NCBI GenBank assembly: GCA_033064195.1
Contig: JARBJD010000085.1
Coordinates: forward strand, 186,001 to 250,000
Reading direction: 5' to 3'
Length of the DNA: 64,000 nucleotides
Source: Blattamonas nauphoetae
Taxonomy: Eukaryota > Preaxostyla > Oxymonadida
Shown here: positions 26,600-38,400 of the stretch, piece by piece
Numbering within the stretch: the stretch's first letter is position 1
Layout of the letters: each line of letters starts with the position of its first letter
Position numbers and translations under genes: made by a program
The notes under the pieces: generated by a model
Told to the model about the DNA's origin: nothing
The model's input: only the letters and a program-made list of their open reading frames with translations
The model's database searches: none

Positions 26600-28448
26600 G
26601 GTTAAGTATAGGCGCAGATCCGATTTTCGCTACACGCAGATCCATTTTTTTGGATACGCGCAGATCCAAATGGATACACGCAGATCCAAAAGATTTCTTG
26701 CTTCTTTTGTTTTTATCCTTGCCAATTCATGCCATTTCACTCTGAATGCTCACAATTCACCATAACTCTCAAAAACTCTTTGCAACTCAACATTTGTCAC
26801 GTCGTCATAGGATAAAGTTGATCTTACCATCACCCGTATTCTCATCGTGGTTTCTCCTCCAAATCTAAACTCGTTTTTGGGTATACGTGTCTCCACGTTC
26901 ACCTTTCCTGATTTCCTCTTTCATCCTCCTTTCCATCACGTCTGAAACGTCAGTTCTCTCACTAATCGATTGCCCGTCACATCTTCGCCTTCTTTCTGGA
27001 TTTTATCGTGTCTGAGGCCAGGTTATCAACCATCTGGCGAAAAATCTGGATATGTGTCAAAACAAACTCAGTTTGTAAGTGATATTTCGCCTTGATCCGA
27101 GTCTTTCACTTTTTTCTCATTTGTTCTCTCAAATGTTTCACTTTCTTTATCATCAATTGCTCCTCAACATCCCCATTCTCGCCTCCCCCTCTTTCTCGAT
27201 CTTCAGAGCCCTCTTGTGCACTCTGTCCCTCAACAGATCGTGATCATCAAGCCCACTCCACTGCAGATGGATGATCGTTCCTGCACACCTGAAGGGGGAA
27301 CAATAAAGACGGGATGACATAGAGACGAAACCAGAAAAGTCATAAAAATTTAAAATTGCGATGAACTGGACAACACAATGAGGATCGATTAACAATGCGG
27401 GTGGAACAGCGGACTATGGCCCAATCGAATTCCATTCACGACCCAGTTCAAGGATACATTGCAGAAATGTGAAAATGAGAAAGAAAACACAAAGGAAGTG
27501 CTAGATGGAATGAGGACGACAAAGTGAAAAGACCCAGACGCAGACATCGTTACAAACAGATGTTCGAAGTTTGGAAGCTAGAAACAACACAAACACTTGA
27601 TGGATGCAAAGAGAATTATCGACAGGGAGAGCGAGAAGAAAGAGAACGGAAACCACGACAAGACACGATCACACTGAATGAACGATCAAGGGATGATGAG
27701 CATGAGAAAAGGAATGGCGATGGTAGATACAACTATTATGACGAAAACCTTGTTGAAGTAGAAGGAAAGAAGGAGAAGATGAAGCAATCGAGTCTGAAAA
27801 CAAAACGCGAACATTTACCCCCAACCGCGAAGATAACGAGACAAGAATGGTATGGAGCACTTTATTTCCATTTTCTCTCATTTCCTCTTTCTCTCTTTCT
27901 TCCTTATATCCTCTCGCAGATTGTAAGACATTCAATTCTCAACCATTTTCACAATAATCCGCTTCCGCCAACAACCACCGTCCATCCATCTCTTCCATTC
28001 GTACTCACTCTTCCATCCTCATAACCCTGTTCTGCTGAATCACTTGATCATCGGAGAACGCGAAGAGATTGAAAACAAGATGCAGCAGCGGCGGAAAGCA
28101 AGGCCAAATGGAGGATGGATCGGGACACTCTTATACTTGGTGACTGAGCCGTTTGGGGATGGATATTCTAAACAGTACCGTCTGAGTGGTCACTCTCCTT
28201 CATTCATGGGTGAGATCAACTCTTAAGCGAAATCCGTTCAACAATTCCAAAACAGGCCAAATTCTTCACACAAAATTCTTTTTCACGTCACTTTGTTTCA
28301 TTTGAGATGTTATGTAATTGAAAATACCACGAAAAATGTCAGATATGAGTTTCACCAGTTAGATCTGCGTGTATCCATTTGGATCTGCGCGTATCCATTT
28401 TTTTAGATCTGCGCGTATCCAAAATCGGATCTGCGCCTATACTTAACC
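26600..28448. mobile_element. Mutator-like (MULE) element 2, 1.85 kb, upstream of zinc-finger copy B
   Basis: It has the same terminal inverted repeats as MULE 1 and a 9-bp duplication AATGTTGTG (26591-26599, 28449-28457). It sits 31 bp upstream of the zinc-finger start, between the gene and its conserved upstream block. The core (about 27420-28230) differs from MULE 1 and carries a Lys/Arg/Glu-rich frame (27524-27850) and a 60-codon frame (28044-28226). No transposase is seen. Confidence 0.85.
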
Positions 28449-28450
28449 AA

Positions 28451-29575
28451 TGTTGTGGATGTTGAGAAGGGCGAAAATTGACATTCCAGCAAGACCAAAA
28501 TGTTGGGGCGATCTTACTCCTTCGTCAAGACTTCCATAATAATGGAAGTAATGTGGTAAATCCGTTGACTTCCTGCGATTTTCCTTTTATCATGTTTGAG
28601 CTGTTCCCAATCATGTGCATTTCATGGCTTGATCACAAAAAGTGCGAGTCAGACTTAATTCATCCGGAATGAACCGAGAAACCCGACACTAAGTCGTCGT
28701 GAAATCCCAAAACAAAGAAAACACTCTTGATGAGCCTTCTCATCATCTGTCATTCCCTCAATAGAACCTCACCATCACACGCTGGGCAGCGTCGGTGCAG
28801 AAGTGGGAGTCGTGATAATCGGAGAGGAGCCGATCCGCTTCGAGTTGATCCTCAAACCCGGCCTCGTTCAGCCTTCCCATCAACACCTTCCCAACCGCCG
28901 CCTTCTCTGCACTCATCCCCCACTCCTCCCAAATGTTGACGATGTCGGTGTAGAAATAGGCGTGTCCAAAATAGAACACATCCGAGTGGATCAGCATGAT
29001 GAGAGCGGAAGGAACACCCACAGCACAGACCTGTTCGAGAGCCGCTGGGAACGACACGGCGACACCGAACAGTCGTTTGAGATAGACACTCACAGCTCGA
29101 CGGAGGGGAAGGGAGTCGAGGCGAGGGATGAAGTCGATGGCTGTTTGGAGATATGGTTGGAAGCAGCCGAGAACTCGCTCGGCGATGAGGGATTCCGTGT
29201 TTGCTTCTCGATCGGCAGCGAAGAGCGCAAGTTCCTGTCGGCCTGGAATCGTCATCAGCCAGACCAGATTGTCCAGCATGTCGAGCAGAGACGTGTGGAA
29301 CTCACACTCCGTGATCGGGACAGACTGCGGTTGAACGGTGGCTGACAGCGTGAGGAGGAGAGACGAGTTCAGAATGTCCAGTCGGTGCCGAGAAACGCTT
29401 TGCGAGAGGTTCCGCACGAGATGGACAACGTGGAAGGAGACCGATTGCGACGAGAGCTGCAGAGCACGTTCCATCGTCGACAGAAAGTGTCCCACACTGT
29501 CCTCGCTGTCGGGGAAGAACAAAGTGAAGGGCGATGTTTTGGAGGGCTTGCTTTGCGCAATCAGATATCGACTTT
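28451..29575. repeat. Tandem-duplicated segment, left copy
   Basis: Nearly identical to 32824-33948 at a constant offset of 4373 bases. I noticed only a few substitutions and one 1-base length difference in a G run. It ends abruptly at 29575, inside the ARM-like gene, where the boundary segment of the next unit begins. The repeated unit is therefore 29576-33948. Confidence 0.85.
28758..29575 (-). pseudogene. Truncated copy of the divergent ARM-like gene
   Basis: The open frame on the minus strand gives the last ~255 residues of the gene at 33131-35256 (FFPDSEDSVGHFLSTMERAL ... VMVRFY). Its 5' part is missing because the duplication ends at 29575. The frame is open throughout, unlike the right-hand copy, which lacks one base. 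It has no promoter of its own. Confidence 0.75.
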
Positions 29576-30034
29576 AGTTTGCTGGACTCTACCTCTCAAC
29601 TTCCCAAACTGGCGAATCCATTGGATTTGAAGTTATCAGCCTGCTCTTCTCTCTTCACATCTTCTCAGACTCTGTCAGTCTCAACTGACTTGGATAATGG
29701 TTAACGACACTTCACCACTGTTGCTGTGGCTCTCAGGCAGTGTCTTGAACTGAAATGGTAGATACGCCGAATGAGGCGTCGAATATCGTTTCAGAATTCT
29801 TTCTTCAACTGATATCCCCACCCTGTGATAATTCAAACATCTCAACAAGACCCAATACTCGGCTATTGTCTTTTGAGAGAAACGGGGACCTAAAGGTCGC
29901 AGTGTCATAATGGAGCTGTCAGCTCATCACTTTCGAGTGTGTTCCAACATCGATTGATCGACTTTCGAGTTCATTCCGAGTGCATAAAATAAGTTCAAGA
30001 AAGGTCTTGTTCTTCATGTATCTACTCGTCAGTG
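29576..30034. repeat. Boundary segment of the duplicated unit (copy C)
   Basis: No gene. 29576-29690 resembles 19494-19610, and 29980-30034 resembles the region before the SET-like stop in copies A and B. The middle part (29700-29960) shows nothing recognisable. Confidence 0.55.
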
Positions 30035-31471
30035 TCATGGAAGTGTGAAGAGGGAGAAAAAGTCAAAGTCATCACAATCACCATCCGCTCCTCGTTCCTG
30101 CTCTTCGAGTGTCGAAGTGCGGAAAGGATTCGCATCGTCACAATCGAAGTTGCCATCTCCTTCCGATCCACTGCGTGTCCGCGGTTCTTTGTTCACTTCA
30201 ACTTGTTCGGTGTCAGCTGCCGAAACGCATTCTGAGCGCAGCCACGACGAGCTCACAACAAGACGAGACTTGTTCGACGGAAGAGCTTCTTCCTCACTCC
30301 CAATCACTTCGCGCAACTGTTGAATGGCTGCTTGGTCGCGTGCTCTTTGTGCTTTCTCGTCTCTGGTGGGAGGGAAAGGCATGGACCAGTGATGCGGATT
30401 CTCATCAATCCACCACTCTGCGTCTCTGGCTTCCCTGTCTGCCGCGACCAGCTCCAACTGCCTCTCGTTTTCTTCAAGTCGTGACAGAACTGCCTCTGTC
30501 ATTGCACGCAAGTCAATCGTGTTCACCTCGCTTCCACACTCGCACATGCCAAGCTCAGCCAGATTTCCAGCCACAGACGAATCGCATTTGGTCGCCATTC
30601 CTCTTCCCTCCCACAACACAAGCTCCTCGTCTGCAATCACACGCAATGCTCTGTCAATCACAAGCATCAAATCAAATCACGAACATCAAAGAAGAATCAG
30701 AACGAGAGATGAGAAAAGAAAGAAGACAAACCTGACAAAGATGACACGAGTTCCATCAGCATCCAATCCATCCTCAGCCACGCAGTTCCCACACTCCAAA
30801 CAGCGCCGAATCAGACGGCTCGGGAGAGGAGAGAGCGACGTGTCCAGATGAACTCCATCAGAGCGAGTGAAGACAGCTGCTGACCACGCTTCGGACACAA
30901 CCACACCACTTCTGAAGAAGAGAGAATGAAGAAGAATCATGGAGATGAGGAGGAGAGAAAAGTGAGGAAAGAGAAAGACGAGGAAGTGAAGATGAAAGAG
31001 AAGAGGATCGAAGAAGATACATGACAGCGACGACTTCGTTCGGATTCACTACACCTTCCACAAACACTCCCACTGACGCACTGAAGCCAGTCAGGAAGGG
31101 ATGATGAGAGCGAGCGAGCACGAGATTGAAGGGATGGCTGAGACTAGGACCAAGAACAGCACCTGCGAAGATCACAACGAGAGAGGCAGACACGACCCAT
31201 CTGGAAACAGAGAAGTGTGGTGAAGCACGATCGACAAATCGCCAGGGAAGAGCAGCTCGGCCAGAGCATGCGGGGACAGCTCACCGAAACACGAGTCGCA
31301 CAGAAACTTCCTGCGAAGAGAGGAGATGGGAGAGGATAAACAATATGAATCAGAACAGACACACTCCAAGTCCACATCTCGCACAGCCGACTTCACATAG
31401 AGTGATTTCTTCGAGGCACATGACGCATGACAGAACGCTCCACACTTCACACACTCCAGCCCTGCACACAT
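30035..31471 (-). CDS. Cys-rich, SETD9-like SET-domain protein, copy C
   Basis: The clearest copy. ATG at 31471 (MCAGLECVKCGAFCHASC). Intron 1 joins DLE to KFLCDSCFGELSP. A 34-nt intron joins FPDG to AVLGPSLSHPFNLVLARS...GFSASVGVFVEGVVNPNEVVAV. An intron then leads to ISGVVVSEAWSAAVFTRSDGVHLD and ECGNCVAEDGLDADGTRVIF, and the last intron to VRALRVIADEELVLWEG. All junctions keep frame. The order V-G-V-F-V-x-G-x-V-x-x-x-E-V-V-A, then A-L-R-x-I-x-x-x-E-E-L, is that of SETD9-like SET domains. The C-terminus is acidic, ending at a TAG (30035-30037). It lies 137 bp downstream of its zinc-finger partner on the same strand. Alternative: an unrelated Cys-rich protein with chance SET likeness. Confidence 0.55.
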
Positions 31472-31608
31472 CACACAGAAGAACACACACTGTCGTCCAT
31501 CCTTGCTGCCAACGAGCAGAAGCCGCAGATTGGCATCGACTCATCTTCTGGTTTTCTGCTCACTTCACCTCTGCTCTGTCTTGGCTGAGCGAGAATGACG
31601 AAAGAAGA

Positions 31609-32799
31609 TCAGCACACTGGAGTGTTGATGTTGTGGACAGTTCGGTTGTGACTTGTCAGACTTGATGATCGAGAAAACGCTTTCCCACATCCAAGAAACG
31701 TACATGTGAACGGTTTCTCTTTAGATTGGATTCGTTCGTGGTCTTTGAGATGATGTGCAAGTGAAAAAGCTCTCCCGCATTCAGGAAAGGTACATTTGTA
31801 TGGCTTCTCGCCAGTGTGGATTCTTTCGTGTGTTTTGAGAGTTGCTGAAGCTGTGAACGCTTTTCCACATCCAGGAAATGCGCATTTGTATGGCTTCTCA
31901 CCAGTATGGATTCTTTTGTGTCTTTCAAGACTGGATAAACTTTTTAAGGCTGTTCCGCATCCAGGAAAGGTGCACTTGTATGGTCTGTCGCCTGTGTGGG
32001 TTCGTTCGTGTCTTGTGAGATGTGTTGATTTAGAAAAAGCTTTTTCACATTCAGGAAATGAACATTTGAACGGTTTTTCACCAGTGTGGATTTGTTCGTG
32101 GTCTTTGAGATGAGATGATTGAGTGTACGCTTTTCCGCATCCAGGAAAGGTGCATTTGTATGGTCTGTCGCCTGTGTGGGTTCGTTCGTGTATTTTGAGA
32201 GTTGCTGAAGTTGTGAACGCTTTTCCACATCCAGTGAATGAGCATTCGAAGGGTGTGTCACCAGTGTGGATTTGTTCGTGGTCTTTGAGATGAGATGATT
32301 GAGTGTACGCTTTTCCGCATCCAGGAAAGGTGCATTTGTATGGTCTGTCGCCTGTGTGGGTTCGTTCGTGTATTTTGAGAGTTGCTGAAGTTGTGAACGC
32401 TTTTCCACATCCAGTGAATGAGCATTCGAAGGGTGTGTCACCAGTGTGGATTCGTTCGTGTTGTTTGAGATGAGATGATTGAGTGTACGTTTTTCCACAT
32501 CCAGGAAATGAGCATTGAAATGGTCTCTCACCAGTGTGGATGCTTTTGTGTGTTTTAAGATGAAATGATTGAGAAAATGTTTTCCCGCATCCATGAAAAG
32601 TGCATTTGTATGGTTTCTCGCCAGTGTGGATTCGTTCGTGAGTTATGAGACCTGATGAAGTTGTGAACGCTTTTCCACATCCAGAGACTGTACATTTGAA
32701 TGGTCTTTCACCAGTGTGGGTTCGTTCGTGTGTTTTGAGATGAGTTGCATTATTCGTCGAATAATCACAATACGAGCACTGATGTAGCTTCAACGACAT
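31609..32799 (-). CDS. C2H2 zinc-finger protein, copy C (13 fingers)
   Basis: 396 residues, starting MSLKLHQCSYCDYSTNN (variant finger 1), followed by 12 fingers with HTGEKP/HTGDRP linkers and ending NTPVC. Fingers 5-6 and 7-8 are a near-perfect duplication at the DNA level. Finger 10 is atypical (CGTALKSLSSL) and the linker after finger 12 is degenerate (QSKEK). It has the same length as the joined copy B. The frame stays open upstream of the ATG into the conserved block (to 32871), so a longer N-terminus is possible; I chose the ATG conserved in copies A and B. Expected to bind DNA. Confidence 0.85.
   Translation of the reverse strand: MSLKLHQCSYCDYSTNNATHLKTHERTHTGERPFKCTVSGCGKAFTTSSGLITHERIHTGEKPYKCTFHGCGKTFSQSFHLKTHKSIHTGERPFQCSFPGCGKTYTQSSHLKQHERIHTGDTPFECSFTGCGKAFTTSATLKIHERTHTGDRPYKCTFPGCGKAYTQSSHLKDHEQIHTGDTPFECSFTGCGKAFTTSATLKIHERTHTGDRPYKCTFPGCGKAYTQSSHLKDHEQIHTGEKPFKCSFPECEKAFSKSTHLTRHERTHTGDRPYKCTFPGCGTALKSLSSLERHKRIHTGEKPYKCAFPGCGKAFTASATLKTHERIHTGEKPYKCTFPECGRAFSLAHHLKDHERIQSKEKPFTCTFLGCGKAFSRSSSLTSHNRTVHNINTPVC
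32101..32460 (-). repeat. 180-bp tandem duplication of a finger pair
   Basis: 32101-32280 and 32281-32460 differ at only one position that I could find. Each encodes two fingers, showing very recent expansion of the array. Confidence 0.9.
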
Positions 32800-32823
32800 G
32801 TGAAATTTTGTAAAGTGAGTCCA

Positions 32824-33948
32824 AATTGTGGATGTTGAGAAGGACGAAAATTGACATTCCAGCAAGACCAAAATGTTGGGGCGATCTTACTCCTTCGTCA
32901 AGACTTCCATAATAATGGAAGTAATGTGGTAAATCCGTTGACTTCCTGCGATTTTCCTTTTATCATGTTTGAGCTGTTCCCAATCATGTGCATTTCATGG
33001 CTTGATCACAAAAAGTGCGAGTCAGACTTAATTCATCCGGAATGAACCGAGAAACCCGACACTAAGTCGTCGTGAAATCCCAAAACAAAGAAAACACTCT
33101 TGATGAGCCTTCTCATCATCTGTCATTCCCTCAATAGAACCTCACCATCACACGCTGGGCAGCGTCGGTGCAGAAGTGGGAGTCGTGATAATCGGAGAGG
33201 AGCCGATCCGCTTCGAGTTGATCCTCAAACCCGGCCTCGTTCAGCCTTCCCATCAACACCTTCCCAACCGCCGCCTTCTCTGCACTCATCCCCCACTCCT
33301 CCCAAATGTTGACGATGTCGGTGTAGAAATAGGCGTGTCCAAAATAGAACACATCCGAGTGGATCAGCATGATGAGAGCGGAAGGAACACCCACAGCACA
33401 GACCTGTTCGAGAGCCGCTGGGAACGACACGGCGACACCGAACAGTCGTTTGAGATAGACACTCACAGCTCGACGGAGGGAAGGGAGTCGAGGCGAGGGA
33501 TGAAGTCGATGGCTGTTTGGAGATATGGTTGGAAGCAGCCGAGAACTCGCTCGGCGATGAGGGATTCCGTGTTTGCTTCTCGATCGGCAGCGAAGAGCGC
33601 AAGTTCCTGTCGGCCTGGAATCGTCATCAGCCAGACCAGATTGTCCAGCATGTCGAGCAGAGACGTGTGGAACTCACACTCCGTGATCGGGACAGACTGC
33701 GGTTGAACGGTGGCTGACAGCGTGAGGAGGAGAGACGAGTTCAGAATGTCCAGTCGGTGCCGAGAAACGCTTTGCGAGAGGTTCCGCACGAGATGGACAA
33801 CGTGGAAGGAGACCGATTGCGACGAGAGCTGCAGAGCACGTTCCATCGTCGACAGAAAGTGTCCCACACTGTCCTCGCTGTCGGGGAAGAACAAAGTGAA
33901 GGGCGATGTTTTGGAGGGCTTGCTTTGAGCAATCAGATATCGACTTGA
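32824..33948. repeat. Tandem-duplicated segment, right copy
   Basis: Partner of 28451-29575. It covers the conserved zinc-finger upstream block and the 3' half of the ARM-like gene. Confidence 0.85.
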
Positions 33949-35256
33949 CGTGAGGAGGGCCTCGAGGTTCAGCGATTGGAACGGCGAGCGTGGTTTGTCG
34001 AGTTGGGATTCCAGTTGCACTCCGATCCATCTGAGTGGTTGGATATCTGGATCGGTCTGCTCCTTCTCTGCCTTCTCCGCTCGAAGAAGAAGGAGGAAGG
34101 AGAAGAGAGTCTCCAGAGCATTGTTCTTCTGACCGATTCGTGTCGTGAATTCTGAAATTGCCGATTCCGACACGTCGGAGTGGGTCTCATCAAATGCTGT
34201 CTCCATCGCCGTCAGCTCTTCCTTCACCAGCACAACTGTGGCATCAGCGATGGAGATCAGTTTGAGTGTCCCGTCTGCCACGGGGACGAAAGGGACTTGT
34301 GCTTCCGAGAAGAAGGGATCGTTTGGGTTGGCTGCCACAGTCAAGTGGAGGATTTGGAAAAGACGAACAATGCAGTCCAATGAATCGATGGTCATGAATG
34401 GGATGAGATCTGCGAAGCATGTTTTGTGGAAGGGCCGGGCGTCGGGAAGAGTCCAGAGCTTGAGAATGGACGAGGTGACGAGAATGAATGTATCGGTGAG
34501 ATTGCCAAGTGTTGAATGCGCACGCGAAGTCTGTGTTGATGGGATTTGGGTCAATTTTGAGCTGAGAAAACGAATGGTGGTTGACATAGCGGGTCCAAAT
34601 CCTTTCTTGAACAATGTGAGAGAATTCTCCCATTTCGAAGATGTGATCGCAGAAATACAACCCCATGCCTGAAAAAGTTAGGAAAAATGGAACAAACACT
34701 GTCTGAGACCACTTGGGGATATCTTGAGAGGTCGGAGAGACGAATGATGTCAGGGAGGAATACAGAGGAAACTATCTTTCGTGAGTTTGGTTCAGAATAT
34801 GAAACTGAAATAAAAAGGAGTAAATAATCGAGAAAAGGAGGAATGAACGAACTTAGCCGTGACGTTAGATCAAGAATCGTGCACTGAAAGTTATGAAGTC
34901 AAGATCCAAAAAAGGAAATAAGATACTTGTAATTCATCATCTGAACAAGCTTGAATACAATTCTGGAAGCGATTCATTGCTCCATACTTCACAACCTGTT
35001 CTTGTAAATCTGGAAACTCTGTTGAATCCAGATGAATGACATCTCTAAGAGAAGCTAAATACTTTCACATATTCCAACAAGTTTTCCAAGAGATTCGTAT
35101 ATGATCTGTTTATCGGTTGTTTTGAATGTATTGAGCAATTCTTTGAGTTCTTCGGTCTGGGAGAGGTGGAAAAAGTTGCGTCAACAAGAAGGAAGAAACT
35201 GTTGGTGATACAGCGGCATGGCCAGAGTTTTGTGGTGATACTTGTTGCGGTTGCAT
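33131..35256 (-). CDS. Divergent ARM-like protein, six exons, one frameshift
   Basis: Exons (minus strand): 35256-35200 (MQPQQVSPQ...), 35156-35063, ~35042-34927, 34883-34853, 34804-34713 and 34668-33131. Introns are 43, ~20, 43, 48 and 44 nt. The product is all-helical. Its C-terminal half matches the tandem family in order: PQSVPITECEFHTSLLD with PQSFSFAEAVDIHKCLM, then GFEDQLE with GIEDVIE. Near 33474-33484 this copy has one G fewer than the truncated duplicate, which shifts the frame about 110 codons before the natural end (VMVRFY, TGA at 33131). Either the functional copy is damaged or the assembly is wrong there. It starts 160 bp from the divergent gene at 35417. Confidence 0.7.
35043..35062 (-). 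other. Very short intron (about 20 nt)
   Basis: In the minus-strand gene, the frame ...GKLVGICE meets GTATTTAG (a stop if read), and the next clearly coding stretch (VIHLDSTEFPDLQEQ) can be joined in frame only by removing about 20 bases ending in AG. The exact acceptor is uncertain because two AGs are adjacent. Confidence 0.5.
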
Positions 35257-35416
35257 GTTGCTGAAGGTATAGAAGAAAATAGTGATTCAGAGGTTTAATT
35301 TACCCACAGGAATTTTCAGTCAATCAAATGGACGGTATTTCCCCCATCTCTTCATTATTCATCTTCCATTCAACTAAAATCACCTTTTTCATCCTCTTCC
35401 AGAGAAGATATCGTAC
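35257..35416. promoter_or_regulatory. 160-bp divergent promoter region
   Basis: It separates the start codons of two head-to-head genes (35256 minus, 35417 plus), so both promoters must lie in or overlap this gap. No specific motif is recognised. Confidence 0.5.
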
Positions 35417-38400
35417 ATGTCGTCCTCATCGATGTTTTACGCATCGATGAGCCAAGACGGCATCTTTGACCTCTTAGCAGGGAAGGACATGGCCCAAGAT
35501 AGTCCAAAAGTTGCTGTCGCATACTTGAAAAGATATCTTGCAGCAAATTTTTCTATTTGCAAACTTGCCTGTGATGTAATTTTCAAATTTGCTGAGACAG
35601 GTTTGCCCTCTTTCTCTCTTAGAATTCTCCTCATCAATTGATTTGTTATCTCAGAGGACAATAGAGCCCAGATGAATTCCCTGAAAGTTGTCCTTGTCTT
35701 ACTCAAGTGCATCCAAAAGGTGTACACAACTGATTCTGAATTGACTCAAAAAGCCTTCCGAGCGTTAGGAGCACTTCTTGTTGATAGTGTGAATCACAAA
35801 TTTGTTATTTATTAATCCACTTTCAAGATTCAACAAAAGATCTCTTCAACAAGAAGCATGGAATCGATATCATGAAAGATTCACTCCTCCATTTTGCCAC
35901 CACAGAAAAGGGAATCACGACAGAATTGATGGATATGATTCAAATCCTTGCTAAATATGGTATCATCTTTATTCAAGCCTTTTATCGTCTCACATACTCA
36001 GATTCATCGCTTCAACGATTTGTTGAACAGGGCATGATCCCAATCCTTTTCTCTGTCTATGATTATTATGCTGATAAAGATGAAGATGTGGTGAACACAT
36101 TTATGATAACAATTGCAACTATAGCAACAGCTTCAAGTGTGATCTCCATTCACCGATCTCATCTTTCTCTTATTCTATTGATTTAAGGTTATGGACGAAA
36201 TGCCATGATTGGCGCGGGAGGTGTTCAGATCTTAGTTGATGCCCTCAAAGCATATCACAATAAAAATGAACGCATTGTGAAGACTGGTCTCATCTCTCTA
36301 CGTTCCCTCGCCACTGCAAGTATCGCTTTCATATCATCCCATATATTTGTTTGATAGACTCTGCCTTGAATGAGATTGTCTTATTTGACGGTCTCCCAAC
36401 CCTTCAGGCCATCACAGAAGAGACAAAAGAATCAAATCCCCGAATCGCTCAAAACTCACTCTGCCTCATTGCACTTGTCGCCAGTTTGATTTCCATAGCA
36501 TTTTATCATTTTCCAGAGTCCCAATTCATTCCGTTGGATTTTCAGGAGAATGCTAAAGAACTTGCTCTCACGCTCCTCAAACACAATCTGGATGACCCAT
36601 TTCCGTCAATATATTCCCCAACAATTATCCAATACTCTCTTGCCATCATATTATCACTCCTTCTCAAAGATTGTTTGCTATTCTTTCCTTATCATCTTCT
36701 CAGCAAATCATGGAACGCTGCTGACCGAACGCGACTACACCCAACTCTTCATCACCGTTTTAGATCGTTTTATCGAAATGGACTTCGACTCCCAACCCAC
36801 CATTCCTTCAATTATTCGTCTCGCCCTTGGAATCATCGCATTTCTCGCCAAAATGGGTTTGATCCTTTTTTTCTCATCGCTAGCAGAAAAAGGCTCGGAG
36901 ATGCTAATTGAATGCGACGGCGTGAATGTTCTTCTGGACATCAGCGAGAAGACCCTCAACAAGGAAACAAAAGAACCAGCCCTGGACATCGTTCAAAACG
37001 CCACAGCCTCGCTCACTTTCCTCACTCAGAAGAACTCCTTCCTTGTCATGTGCAAAGCCCAGCAAACACACTGCCGTCTTCTCGTTCTCGCCTCTCGTCT
37101 TCTTCTTTTCGTTGAAGAACCGCCTTCGAAAGTGTCTACCAGCATCGCTTTCACGATCCTCGAGAACATCGCCGCAATGTTCATGTTCCTCTCCAGCTCT
37201 GTTCGCACAAACGCTTCCGACCCCTTCACTCAGACACAGGACGATCTGATCGTCCTCCTCACCATCACATCTGGAATTGTGGAACCACTCGCCTCTTCGC
37301 CTGGCTCTGACGAGTCGGAAACAGACGAAGAGCGACCAGAACCCAAATTTGGGTATACGCAGGAATCGGAAACAAAGCGATCCACACTCATCTCCCTCCT
37401 TCTCGCTTCATGCGACCACATCGCCAAATTCCCATCTGCGTCTGTCGTCGTCCAGCGATGCTCAGAAATCGTGTCGCAGCTGTGCATTATTTGGAAAGAC
37501 TATCAAACGGCAAAGCAATCGAAGCAGGAGAACGAGTTCACAGTCAACATCCCGTTTGAGGAACTGGAGAAAGAGCACGACAAGGAAAGCAACGCAATCT
37601 TGTCCAAGTTCAGCATTCTCATGCTGGCTGAAGATATCTTCCCCACAATCACTCACACCATCGAGCAGTTCATGGCCACATCACAGCCATCGCTCAGCCT
37701 GACACGCACTCTCACATCCGTCGTCACTGTCCTCTGCAATCTCACCGCACATCGCAACGTCGTCACGTCTCTCCACGCGAAGTGTGAGAAGACAATTGAG
37801 ATGTTGGTGGGTGTCGAGCACATGGTCCAAGAAATGCACGACGACTTCGACGACGACTCATCGAACGCCTCGCACGACGATTTGGAAGAGCTGCTCAAAG
37901 CGATCGAAGGGGCAAATGCAGACCATCTGGAATTCGGGGATGGGTTGTATAAAGAGCTTAAGCAGAACTCGACCCTCACCAGCACCGTCCCTTCTGGATT
38001 CTCTCTCAACCAGACAGCAATGGCTACTGCCAATCTCGCTGCAGCTGATTCACAAGCAACGAAGATGGGAGAGCTGTTGTCGTCGCGTGTGTGGGACTGC
38101 TTGTTGAGCATCATGTCAGCCGACTCATCCCTCTCCGGCCAGTTCCTAAACACGTTCATCACCCACTCCGGCATCAACATCCTCTCCACTCGTCTCAAAG
38201 CACAGACAATGCTGCTAAGTTCGCATCAAGCGAAGTTCAAAGCAACTGTCAGCGGCGAACAGAGACAGAAATACAATCCACAGCTCACATCTCGTCTCTG
38301 CTGCGTTGCATCGTATGTTTGTTCGATGGCGTCGTCTGCGCCAATCTTTGCGGCGTCGGGAGGAACGATGCTGCTGGTCACTGTGATGCACCATGCACTC

